Source: Astrocystis sublimbata (taxonomy: Eukaryota; Ascomycota; Sordariomycetes; Xylariales; Xylariaceae). From it: 64,000 bases of DNA. The position numbers and the translations under genes are program-made. The notes below the pieces were generated by a model that was given only the letters and a program-made list of their open reading frames with translations, was not told the DNA's origin and ran no database searches. Of this stretch, positions 33,839-44,321 are shown one piece after another. Location of the stretch: positions 682,001 to 746,000 of the forward strand of contig JAJNNY010000008.1 in NCBI GenBank assembly GCA_022453515.1. Reading direction: 5' to 3'. Numbering within the stretch: position 1 is the first letter of the stretch; every line of letters begins with the position of its first letter.

Positions 33839-34577
33839 ATGGCGCCCCTGTCCTACTCCAAGACCGCAAAGGTCCCCCGTCGTCCCTTCGAGGCCGCCCG
33901 ACTGTCAGTAATCACCGGCCACTGAGCATGAGCTTGTCTCTGCTCAAGTCGATTGTGACTCGTAAAACTGACCCGGTTCGAACCATAGTGACTCCGAGTT
34001 GAAGCTCGTTGGCGAGTACGGTCTACGCAACAAGCGTGAGGTGTGGCGTGTCCAGCTCACCCTCTCCAAGATTCGTCGTGCTGCCCGGTAAGTCGTCCAC
34101 TCATGGAATGCAAGTAATAACTTTGTGAGGTCCACAAACACTAACTGAAGACGTCCGCTTTACAGTCAGCTTCTTACCCTCGACGAGAAGGACCCCAAGC
34201 GTCTGTTCGAAGGCAATGCCCTCATTCGTCGTCTTGTGCGTATCGGTGTGCTCGACGAGTCCCGCATGAAGCTCGATTACGTCCTGGCCCTCAAGGTCGA
34301 AGACTTCATGGAGCGCCGTCTCCAGACTTGCGTTTTCAAGCTCGGTCTTGCCAAGTCCATCCACCACGCCCGTGTCCTCATCCGCCAGCGCCACATCCGT
34401 GTCGGCAAGCAGATCGTCAACGTCCCCTCGTTCATCGTCCGTCTCGACTCCCAGAAGCACATCGATTTCGCCCTGACCTCAGCGTTCGGCGGTGGCCGTC
34501 CCGGTCGTGTGCGCAGAAAGAAGGCCAAGGCTGCCGAGAAGAAGGATGACGGCGACGAGGAGGAAGAGGAAGAGTAA
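33839..34577 (+). CDS. RPS9: 40S ribosomal protein S9 (uS4 family)
   Basis: Exons 33839-33903, 33989-34087 and 34166-34577 give 191 residues, matching fungal S9. It starts [22 protein letters not shown] and contains the S4 RNA-binding domain (about 108-160, [44 protein letters not shown]). It ends in a basic then strongly acidic tail, Lys-rich followed by Asp/Glu. uS4 binds 18S rRNA early in small-subunit assembly and contributes to decoding fidelity. It is divergent from RPL21. Confidence 0.97.
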
Positions 34578-34826
34578 ATGTAGCGCCCTAGACTTTGTTA
34601 GGGTGGGCCGCTTGGGATACGGAAAAGTGATGATATTATGGGTATACATGCCCGTTCAGAGCTCAGGCGTTAGGCCAAACAGGGAACCGGAATGCATGAA
34701 CTCCTTCATGAATGATACCACGAGTGCAACAATTGATGATTTCAACAGTGACCCATGACCTTGAGTTCTTGTTTTGAGTGCATTTACTTTTGTTTTGATA
34801 TTCAAATTTAGGTGGGTATCATTCGA

Positions 34827-36245
34827 CTATGATGCTAATTCATCGGTACCTAAATATTTGGCCATTGGGTCGTTGGCCGCTGTTCGCTTCCTGCGATATT
34901 CATCCAGCTCGGCTTCGGTGATGCCACCCATCATCTCTTCTACCGTCCGTTTCTTGGCGGCAGGTTTAGCAGGTTCTGTTTGTCCTGCACTGCTATCCTC
35001 TTGTTCCTCTTCTCGAGGAGGTGCGTCTGGTATCAGAGCGGCACCTGTCCGTTGCCGCTCGGCATTCTCCCAAGCCTCCTTACCCTCTTCCCCGGTGCAA
35101 TAACTGTTTTTGATAAAGGAGTGACAGCATGCGTAGCCCCATTTGAAGTTGGACCACCAACTGCCCCAGACTGCAGTATGATTATTTGCAAAGACATCCT
35201 CTGCATACTTTGATCTAGCAACCGTTGTAGGCGCACCCTTGATCAAGCCTGCTTCGTCGTACTCGACGAAGTGCTCCGACTCCGTCACGACCATGTTGCG
35301 AAGCGCTGATGGCATTTTGTTGTCAACAGTGCCGTACTTGTCTTCCAAGGCCTTAATATGGGCACTCTTCTTCTGCTCGGCCGCTTCTTTCTCCTTCTTT
35401 CGCAAAAACTCTCCGGCAGTAGGATTGGCCTGCAAATGTTGACTTGTGTCGCCGCTCCTCTCCTGCTTCTCCCAGGCATACTTCTGCGCCCTTTCGAACT
35501 CTGCCGCGTCGCCCGATGCGCGCAGAAAGCCCTCTTCCGCGAACAGCTGCGCAGCCTTGTCAGCCGTGGCGCCCGCGTCAACCATGGTCCTCGTCTTGGG
35601 ATCGTATTTCGCAGACTCGAGGTCGAGATTGTGTAGGTATTTGGCGGTATCCTCCCTGAGTCGTAGCTGGCGCGTCGCGGTGCTCTGGTGTCGTCCCATG
35701 TCTGATTCTTCTGCGTACTTTTCGCCATCGTGTCCGTCCTGCTCCTCGCCTTCCTTACCCTTCCCGCCACCGTCCAGCTGGCTGCGCAGCTCCTCCATTT
35801 GAGCGAAACGATTCACCACATGGCGATACTCTTTGGGGTCGTAGCCATTCCAGCGATCGCGCTTGGCGTCCCAGCCAAGCTGCACGTCTTGTATGGCCTC
35901 GTCGGCCTGGATGTCCTTCCCTGTCCACTTCGCGCCTTTGGCACGCGGCCGGCTGAGACACTCGGTCTTCTTGTGCGTCATCGCGCCGCAGTTCTCGCAC
36001 GCGCCTTTGCGGTACTTGGTCGCGGCGGGACCCAGCTTCTTGCCGCGGTCGTACCATGTCGACTGGTCGTCTTTAGTTTTTTGTAGTCGTTGATGCTCGA
36101 GGTAGTCTGTCTGGTCGCCTTCCTCTCCGGCGTAGAATGGTCGTTTACTGATGAAGGATGGGATGTAAATGTTTTCCTCTTTGGAAGCCGCGGACGCTTT
36201 GTTGGCGTCGCTCCTCCGCGACGGGGGTGGTGGTGGCGGCGGCAT
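34827..36245 (-). CDS. SLU7: Pre-mRNA splicing factor SLU7
   Basis: A single exon from the ATG at 36245 gives 472 residues. Features in order: a proline-rich start ([11 protein letters not shown]), the Slu7 core beginning [15 protein letters not shown], a CCHC zinc knuckle [14 protein letters not shown] at 83-96, [22 protein letters not shown] repeats (here [20 protein letters not shown]), and [25 protein letters not shown]. Slu7 acts with Prp18 and Prp22 in the second catalytic step of splicing, helping choose the 3' splice site, and is nuclear. The same frame is open upstream to 36554 with an ATG there, which would add 103 residues; the extension is not Slu7-like, so I take 36245 as the start. 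The gene is convergent with RPS9 and divergent from the phosphoesterase. Confidence 0.95.
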   Translation of the reverse strand: MPPPPPPPSRRSDANKASAASKEENIYIPSFISKRPFYAGEEGDQTDYLEHQRLQKTKDDQSTWYDRGKKLGPAATKYRKGACENCGAMTHKKTECLSRPRAKGAKWTGKDIQADEAIQDVQLGWDAKRDRWNGYDPKEYRHVVNRFAQMEELRSQLDGGGKGKEGEEQDGHDGEKYAEESDMGRHQSTATRQLRLREDTAKYLHNLDLESAKYDPKTRTMVDAGATADKAAQLFAEEGFLRASGDAAEFERAQKYAWEKQERSGDTSQHLQANPTAGEFLRKKEKEAAEQKKSAHIKALEDKYGTVDNKMPSALRNMVVTESEHFVEYDEAGLIKGAPTTVARSKYAEDVFANNHTAVWGSWWSNFKWGYACCHSFIKNSYCTGEEGKEAWENAERQRTGAALIPDAPPREEEQEDSSAGQTEPAKPAAKKRTVEEMMGGITEAELDEYRRKRTAANDPMAKYLGTDELAS

Positions 36246-36680
36246 TGTGGAGCTGGGCGTTGAGAAATCTCGACAGTTGTGTGACTCTAAAGGTTTATGA
36301 CGCAAAATGTTGAAGGAGGAAGAATAAGGTAACTTTAGATGAAGACTGCTTATTGGCAGCGGCGCATTTCTGTTTGGGAAGAAACCTTTGGATGTAAAGT
36401 TCGGATAGAGGATGGATTCGATGGAGCCATGGCTGTGGCTGGTGGGGCCTGCCATGTGGCTAGAGGCCGTTTTGGACCTTGGTACCTGCGGTACCGTAAC
36501 ATATTGCTGCAGATATACGGTAGAAATCAAGAGTGACCGTTTCGTTGAGAACAAACTACCAGCATTCTGACTCAGACCTTGAACACTCTATTTCATCCAA
36601 GATGCAAGATTGAATTGCAATGTGCCGACTTTTAAGACTTGTAATGAGACCTCGGAATAAGTCCTTGTTTTCAAGAAGCC
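36246..36680. promoter_or_regulatory. Divergent promoter of SLU7 and phosphoesterase
   Basis: 435 bases between two diverging starts. On the minus strand it is open in the SLU7 frame for 103 codons. No specific element was recognised. Confidence 0.4.
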
Positions 36681-37707
36681 ATGTTCTGGGATAAATCATC
36701 GGGCCTAGACGCCGTGCTCCATCGCCCGCGACCTTCTGCTTGGCAGCTCTTCTTTCAAAACCCTTGCGCCTTTCTCGCCAGGAAACTCTACTCGTGGCGA
36801 CGCTTGATGAAGGCAGAAAATACCTTTGAAAATGCAGTATCTGTTGTATGCGTCTCGGATACGCATAATAGCCAGTGTGCCATTCCCGACGGTGATATCC
36901 TGATTCACGCTGGCGATCTTACGCATTCTGGCTCTCTCCAAGAAATCCAGGCTGCTATTGAATGGTTGCGGGAGCAGCCGCACCCCATAAAAATTGCCAT
37001 TGCTGGGAACCACGATGTCCTGCTTGACCCAGGAAAGGAGAATGACGATGAACGCAACCGGATTGATTGGGGGGACATTATGTATCTCCAGGACAGCTCG
37101 GCAACTATTACCTGCCCAAATGGACGTCGCCTCAACGTATACGGCAATCCCAGATCTAGGCGCAATGGTAACTGGGCCTTTCAGTATCCCCGAGGGGAGA
37201 ACGTTTGGGCCAATTCCGTCCCAGACAATACTGATATCCTGATCACTCATGGACCGCCTCGGGCTCATCTGGATTTGACGACAATCGGGTGTGATAATCT
37301 ACTTCGCGAGCTGTGGCGGGTGCACCCAACCTGTATGTGCACACCGGATTCATTTCTTCCCTTGGCAGTCACCTGATGACTCTCGCTATGTCCCTTGAAC
37401 ATGCATAAGGAGCATACACTCTCTATAAGAGTGCCAGTTACTAACTCTAGCGAGCGCAGTGCATGTTTTCGGCCATGTTCATGAGGGATACGGGCATGAG
37501 TGGGTGCAGTTTGACAAGCTTCAACATTTTTACGAGCGAACTGTTCTCGACGGCGGGGGTATTTGCAACCTTCTTCACGTTCTGTCGGCTTTCGTCTTCT
37601 CCTTCTTCACTCCACCATTGCGCGCCACAAGCCAGCTGGTCAATCCTAGTATTGTGGGAGGATTGCGCGATGATGTGCGACGGAAGCCCATCAGAGTCGT
37701 TATCTAG
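36681..37707 (+). CDS. Calcineurin-like metallophosphoesterase
   Basis: Exons 36681-37332 and 37460-37707 give 299 residues; the intron has a TTACTAAC branch point. All metal-binding blocks of the class III-type metallophosphatase fold are present: SDTHN (Asp60, His62), HAGDLTHSG (Asp79), GNHD (109-112), ITHGPP, and GHVHEGYG, which forms just after the splice junction. The family includes fungal relatives of the mammalian MPPED1/MPPED2 (239FB) proteins, which are metal-dependent phosphodiesterases; this length and motif order fit. The substrate is unknown. The first 50 residues show no clear signal peptide. The intron must be removed, because the unspliced frame ends at 37376 before the GHxH metal block. 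Confidence 0.88.
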
Positions 37708-38102
37708 GTACCTGGATGCAATGAAATTGAAGAACGGTCTATTCAATTCTCGTTTTGTCCACGTGTTTGTCTCTTAACGGAAATTATCAACCTAGCTCGC
37801 CTAGGTTAGTCGAGGGAAGTAAACCGTAGAAAATATGGGTCTACTCTAGGCAGCGCTTGCCACCTGATAGCGCATATCGCCCGCGTCAAATGCCATTAAA
37901 CTCGACGCGTCTGCATTACAGATATTGCCAATGACCGCGTCATCATAAAAAATAAATAGGTGCTTGCATTGAAGTACCAATGGCTTCAAACTGCTGCCTC
38001 TAGAGACTGTCTGTGCCTGAGCAATTGGCTTTCGCTCAGTAATCTTCTCTTCTCTTTTTGGAACATGTACTATGATGGACGCCGTGAAAGCCGTAAGTCG
38101 TC
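37708..38102. other. Spacer and REV3 leader
   Basis: About 395 bases between the phosphoesterase stop and the REV3 start on the same strand. The last 40 bases hold two ATGs upstream of the REV3 start, at 38065 and 38072, each opening a short frame. Confidence 0.5.
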
Positions 38103-41100
38103 ATGGATGTTTTCCGCGTGCGCTTGAACTGCATCGATCATTATCAAGCCATTCCGACACAATATGACCCCTCCCTGCGAAACGATGTCCGACCTTCGCA
38201 GCTGCGAAAAGAACCGAAAGTCCCTGTCATCAGGGTTTTCGGTTCGACTGAGACCGGCCAGAAAGTCTGCGCACACATCCACGGCGCATTGCCGTATCTG
38301 TTTGTCGAGTACCACGGCAACTTGACTTCTGATGATGGTAGGTTCTGGACATGAATGAAAAAAAGTGATCCTCTCAACTCACGTGTACAGTGAGCGCATA
38401 TATATACCGACTTCATCTGTCCATTGACCACGCCCTGGCTGTGAGTTACCGACAGAATGTCTACGCAGGCAAGAACAAATATGTCGCCAAGATTACTCTG
38501 GTCAAAGGCATTCCTTTCTATGGCTTTTATGTCGGATACAAATTCTATCTCAAGATCTACATGTTCAATCCCATGGTCATGACACGCCTCGCCGAACTTC
38601 TCCAGCAGGGGGCTGTTATGAAGCAGCAACTTCAGCCGTACGAGGCGCATCTGCAATTTTTGTTGCAATTCATGACCGATTACAACCTATACGGGTGCAC
38701 GTATATAGATGCACGGAAGGTTTGCTTCAGAGCACCGGTACCACAGCACGGTGAGGACAATTCCTCCGCACATCTGTGGCACAGCCAATCTGTACCGCAG
38801 CGCTTCATCACCGATCACCAGGAGCTGCCACGTGTCAGCCATTGTTCGATTGAGGTTGATATATGTGTTCACGATATCCTCAACAGGCTGGCGATCAAGG
38901 AGAGGCAGCTCCACCATGACTTCGGCGAAAGAAACAACCCACTACCGGCTGATATGAAGCTGGTCAACAGTATGGCCGGGCTATGGAAAGATGAGACGAA
39001 ACGGCGCAAGCGCAGAATGTCAAACCCTACGCCAGGGAGTAAACCATTTCCGGCAGAGGTTTTGATATCTATGTCTGCTGATCCTCGGGACTCGCAGTGC
39101 TCAGGGTGGATTCACGAAGAAGAACACAGAGAACAGATCCAAGAACTGGTCCGCCAGGAACATGAGCAGAGTGATGGAAAAGAGATCGCCTTCGAAACTT
39201 TCGGCGAGCGCAACCCATTCGAGGCCACCGTTAAGACAGTGATGCAATCTGTCGATGATTTATTCCCGGACAACATCGAATCTACACTAAGTGCGACGCA
39301 GCAACTCGAGGGCAAGGTTGACTTGACAAGTAGCATTGTTGTCGACGAGGAGCGGATCCACGGTCTAGAGCCGAATGATGACGATATATTTCCCGACGAC
39401 TCAGACGAAGATTCGGCTAGAGCTTCAAAACCGCGTCCTGGGTCTTCCGTTTCGAAGTCGTTAAGCACGACATCTAAAGCAATTGAGCGTTCACGAAATT
39501 ATCTAGCATCCCGCGCACCAAGCGATGAACGAAAGCTTGGTTTTGACAAGAGTCTGTTCCCCGAAGGCATACAACCCAGTTACCTGCGTACTGGACGACG
39601 GCACACACCTCCAATCTCGGACGCCTTGCTCGATGCTGCTGTAGAGCATGGCTTGATAAGCAAGGCCAACGGTGCACATTGCATGCAGCCAGCTCCGCTA
39701 CCTTCCAAACACCGCGTAGAAGCGCCCGTGGAGTCTACAAATATCAAGCGACGTCGTGTGGAATTCGCACCTTCGACATCACAAGACGTTTCCCACGTGT
39801 TGCGGGACCTCAACGAACACACAGCGGCAGAGGATTCTGGCAAGCTCAACCTCTCTCGTTCCTCGCAAGAGCTCAATTCAAGTACGAAATCGGCAACCAG
39901 CAAGCAATCAGGACTGCAGCGACTGAATTTTCCCGTTGTTAAGGATCCTCAGGACCCAAGCACATTGTTTCGATTGAGCCAAACAAGTTCTCAGCGAAGC
40001 GAAGATGGCTACTTAAAGAAACAAAGCTCTTTCGATTCTTCATCTCCTGTCACACGGCCCTCTGTGACCTCGAATCTAGAAAGTTCCACATTCGAATCCT
40101 CAATTTCTTCTATATCAACATTCAAGGCAAAGCCCCCTGTCAACATCATGGATATTGGGACTGCCCCCCGTCCGCACGCTAGATTCTTCGTATTCCATCA
40201 GTCTGCACCCCCAGCCGCAGAGGTATTGTCGACGTTGCAATCACATGAACGGCCTGATGTGATTTATCAAAACCCATACTATAGCAAAGAGAGAGATGTG
40301 CCTTTGAGGGCCCGAGAATACGCTGGCAAAGAGTTTCGACTCGAGGGCACTACCATTCCTTTTCTTCCTGATTTCGACGCCACGGGCGATTCGCTGGCCA
40401 GTCTTGGTATGAAGCCCGAGGTCATGCCAGGATCTCGTTCGGATGCGCAAGGATACAAGAAGAAGCGCCTTGAGTGTTCATTGCGCAGCTGGGAAATTGC
40501 ACAGCCCCCACCAAGCTTTGCGGATGTACAGAAATGGGCGGAAAACCTTGAGAAGATGGGTCGCTCTGCGGAGCCAGCTACGAAAGTTGGCGATCGCGAG
40601 TTAAGACCATATTTGTCGCAAATTGACGGCGCCACGCAGAAGAACAAACGTGGTTTCAAATACTCCCAGAAAATGAAGTCTACAAGTGTCCAACACGAGG
40701 CTCAGTATATGAGTACCATGAGTCTCGAAATACATGTTAATACCCGTGGCAAGCTGGTTCCTAACCCCGAAGAGGACGAAGTTCAGGCTCTCTTCTGGTG
40801 TTCTAAATCAGACGAAAACATCGCAACTAGAGACAGCGGGCCCGCTCCGATTGATTGTGGAATTGTCGTTCTTTCCGAGGATGGCTCGATGGCTCAAAGC
40901 CTGCAGAGGCTGACTAGAACTGAGATCATCGAGGAGTCATCCGAGCTAGACCTAATGGTGAGAATGGTCGAGATCGTCCGAAATCGAGATCCGGACATCC
41001 TCACTGGATACGAGGTCCACGGAAGCTCCTGGGGTTATCTCATCGAAAGAGCCCGACTCAAGTACGACTATAATCTATGCGACGAGTTTTCGCGCATGAA

Positions 41101-43237
41101 AAGTCAGTCATTTGGACGAAGCGGCAAAGACGCAGACAAATGGGGCTTCAATACTACATCCACCATCCGCGTTACAGGAAGACATATGGTCAACATATGG
41201 AGGGCTATGCGAGGAGAGCTTAACCTTCTGCAGTACACAATGGAGAATGTGGTCTGGCATCTACTGCACCGTCGCATTCCTCACTATCCCTGGCCTACTT
41301 TGACTGATTGGTACATTGGCGGCAAGGCTCGAGATCTTAGCAAGCTTCTACGCTACTACTTGACGAGGACCAAACTCGACATCGAAATTCTTGAAACGAA
41401 CGAATTGACCGCCCGCACAAGCGAGCAGGCTAGGGTACTTGGCGTTGACTTTTTCTCCGTCTTTTCTCGCGGTTCTCAATTCAAGGTTGAGTCAATCATG
41501 TTTAGAATTGCGAAGCCTGAGAATTTCCTTCTGGTATCACCTAGTCGGAAGCAGGTCGGAATGCAGAATGCCCTGGAGTGCCTCCCTCTTGTGATGGAAC
41601 CACAAAGTGCGTTTTATAATAGCCCGCTTGTTGTCCTCGACTTTCAAAGTCTATACCCAAGCGTCATGATCGCCTACAACTACTGCTATTCGACCTTCCT
41701 CGGGCGCATCGTGAACTGGCGCGGGACGAACAAAATGGGATTCACAGAATACCGACGGCAGAAGAGGCTTCTAGAACTCCTCAAGGACTACATCAACGTT
41801 GCCCCCAACGGCATCATGTACTGCAAGGCAGAAGTGAGAAAGTCGCTTCTGGCAAAGATGCTAACAGAGATCCTCGAAACACGAATCATGGTGAAAAGTG
41901 GCATGAAGCAGGATAGGGACGACAAGACACTACAGCGACTCCTGAACAATCGACAGCTGGCGCTTAAGCTACTGGCGAACGTCACGTACGGATATACATC
42001 AGCCTCCTTTTCCGGTCGTATGCCATGCTCTGAGATTGCGGATAGTATAGTACAGACAGGACGAGAAACGCTCGAGCGAGCAATCGCTCTCATCCATTCG
42101 GTTGACAAGTGGAAAGCAGAGGTTGTCTATGGCGATACCGACAGCTTGTTTATATATTTGCCGGGTAGGACTAAAGAGCAAGCCTTTGACATCGGTGATG
42201 AGATGGCTAAAACCATTACCGATATGAACCCTCGGCCCATCAAGTTGAAGTTCGAGAAGGTCTACCATCCATGTGTGCTTCTTGCTAAGAAACGTTACGT
42301 GGGCTATAAGTACGAAAGCAGGGACCAGGTCAAGCCCGATTTTGACGCAAAAGGCATTGAAACGGTCCGGAGGGACGGCACGCCCGCAGAACAGATGATC
42401 GAGGAGAAGGCATTGAAGCTTTTGTTCGAGACAGCTGACCTCAGCCAAGTCAAAGCATATTTCCAAAGACAGTGTGCGAAGATCATGCGCGGTGGAGTAT
42501 CCATCCAAGATTTCTGCTTCGCGCGAGAGGTCAAGCTGGGCACGTACAGCGATAGAGGACCCCCTCCGCCCGGTGCGCTGATCAGTACCAAGAGGATGCT
42601 CGAGGATGCTAGAGCCGAGCCCCAGTACGGCGAACGAGTGCCGTACGTCGTGGTCAGTGGTGCACCGGGGGCGCGGCTCATCGACCGGTGCGTGGCGCCG
42701 GAGGATCTCCTGCGCAACTCTCACCTCTCTCTCGATTCCGAGTACTACATTTCCAAGAACCTGATCCCGCCGCTGGAGCGGATCTTCAACCTGGTGGGCG
42801 CCAACGTGCGGCAGTGGTACGACGAGATGCCGAAATTGCAGCGCGTTCACCGCATAGACCGAGGCGCCGGCGCATCGCTGGTCAAGAAGACGCTGGAGTC
42901 GTACATGAAGGCGGCGGCCTGTCTGGTCTGCGGTAAAAAGACGGAGAACGAGAGCTCTGTCTGCAAGCGATGCACGTCGAAAGTGCCCACGTCTGTGTCG
43001 AAATTGCAGACGCAGCTCAACCGGGAAGAGAAGAAACTGGCGGAGGTGATGAAGATATGTCAGAGCTGCGCCGGCTTGGCGCCGTTGGACGAGGTCCCTT
43101 GCGATAATAAGAGCTGCCCGGTCTTCTACACGAGGATGAAGCAGACGGCAAGGTACAGAGCCGAGAAGGGAACCCTCCAGCCCGCGATCCAGCACCTCAT
43201 TGATCGTTCGGTGGCGCTGGATGCGCTACAATGGTAG
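38103..43237 (+). CDS. REV3: DNA polymerase zeta catalytic subunit REV3
   Basis: Exons 38103-38337 and 38391-43237 with a 53-base intron give 1,693 residues. The N-terminus (FRVRLNCIDHYQ...VRVFGSTETGQKVCAHIHGALPYLFVEY) is the B-family polymerase N-terminal domain. A long, poorly conserved middle part is Ser-rich and acidic. The polymerase domain has motif A DFQSLYPSVMIAYNYCYST (Asp1162), motif B NRQLALKLLANVTYGYTSASFSGRMP, and motif C YGDTDS (1325-1330), all intact. The exonuclease motifs are not convincing, as expected. The C-terminus has two cysteine clusters, CLVCGKK...CKRC from 1589 and CQSCAGL...CDNKSC, the zinc and iron-sulfur sites that bind the accessory subunits. Rev3 with Rev7 extends from mismatched or damaged primer ends in translesion synthesis and causes most induced mutation. 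Confidence 0.96.
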
Positions 43238-43890
43238 AGTGGCTTTGGTGAAGACGTGGGTTGCGATAGTGTATTGACAAGATAGCCGTATCACTGTCGC
43301 GATTGCTGCCGACCTCAGTAACCTGCCTACCTAGTAGCTTATAAGGGCATTGTTCGGCGCTTATCTTATGTGGAGGGTCAGGATAAAGATAGTCTTTTGC
43401 TAAATGATACCAATTGTTTTCTCCCCCAGCAGTCTCATTAGGTTAAGTCAAGAGTGTAGTGTAGTGCAATACCCATATGCTTCATCTTTTCGATGTACAC
43501 ACACGTAGATAGTGGACAATATCTCAGATTCGAGGTAGAGGGGATAATTCGCCTCTGCCAGTCATTCATTTGGTAATGCTCGTAAGCTGTTCAATTTGGC
43601 TGGGAGACCATTGCAAGGGAGTGTTGTTGATATATTCCAAGTTATATTCAGTGGTTGGCACAGCGCCTGGATAGGTGGTGGAAGCTCCAGGTCCCCACCA
43701 TACACCACTGTGTAAGACCCAAGATCCAATCACGCCAATGGAGCCAATGCAGTGTACTTACTGTAAGTGTACTTGAGGTACCCGGCGAAATTTAGCCTGT
43801 CGGTGACGTTGGATGGGTTACCTACCTCGCCTACTCGCCTACAGCTAAGAGGTAGGTACAGCGTAAATGCTACCTAAGTAAGTGCGGTTC

Positions 43891-43922
43891 TCACCTGTTC
43901 GCCTGTTCGCCTGCTCACCTGC
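43891..43922. repeat. 8-base tandem repeat TCRCCTGY
   Basis: Four adjacent copies of TC(A/G)CCTG(T/C) about 400 bases upstream of the NVJ2-like start. Confidence 0.9.
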
Positions 43923-44160
43923 TCACGAGTCAGGAATAAGTCACGTCGTCACGTCGCGCAGTTGGTTGGGTCGAGTTCAGTTTTAGCTCCCTTGCCTCAT
44001 TGCTCCCGACGACACATCATCCACACCCCTAATTTGTTGTTGTATCTCCCTCTTCCTCGCCTGCACCTCCGACGGTCAGCTGTTTAACAGCTTCTTTCGC
44101 CATGCTTGCTCTGTCAGGTTGACACCACCTCATTACCACCACGCTTTCCTCCTCACTGCC

Positions 44161-44192
44161 TCGACTCCTCGACCCCTCGACCCCTCGACCCC
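44161..44192. repeat. 8-base tandem repeat TCGACCCC
   Basis: Four adjacent copies, the first with one change (TCGACTCC). It lies between the in-frame upstream ATG at 44106 and the start chosen at 44322, so it is probably 5' leader. Confidence 0.9.
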
Positions 44193-44321
44193 TCTCCTCG
44201 CTGGCCTGGCGAATGGTCCGGTTCCAATGTCCATGCTGCCACGTCGAGAGATATCCATGACCACTCGAGCGCAGATCCCAACCAGCGTCACGGAACCGCC
44301 TTCCTTTGGCCATCCGAAGCT

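Larger units (their letters stand above)
43238..44321. other. REV3/NVJ2 spacer with tandem repeats
   Basis: About 1.1 kb between two genes on the same strand. It includes TAGG/CCTA-type motifs (43818-43880) and two short tandem arrays with an 8-base period (43891-43922 and 44161-44192). The NVJ2 frame is open upstream from 44106. Confidence 0.55.

Noticed and set aside
33965..33990. GGTTCGAACC box resembling a tRNA B box
   Set aside because: It lies inside the first intron of RPS9 next to the acceptor and has no cloverleaf around it.
42000..43195. Long minus-strand frame of 398 codons inside REV3
   Set aside because: It is antisense to the conserved polymerase domain and C-terminal cysteine clusters; codon bias of the sense gene explains it.
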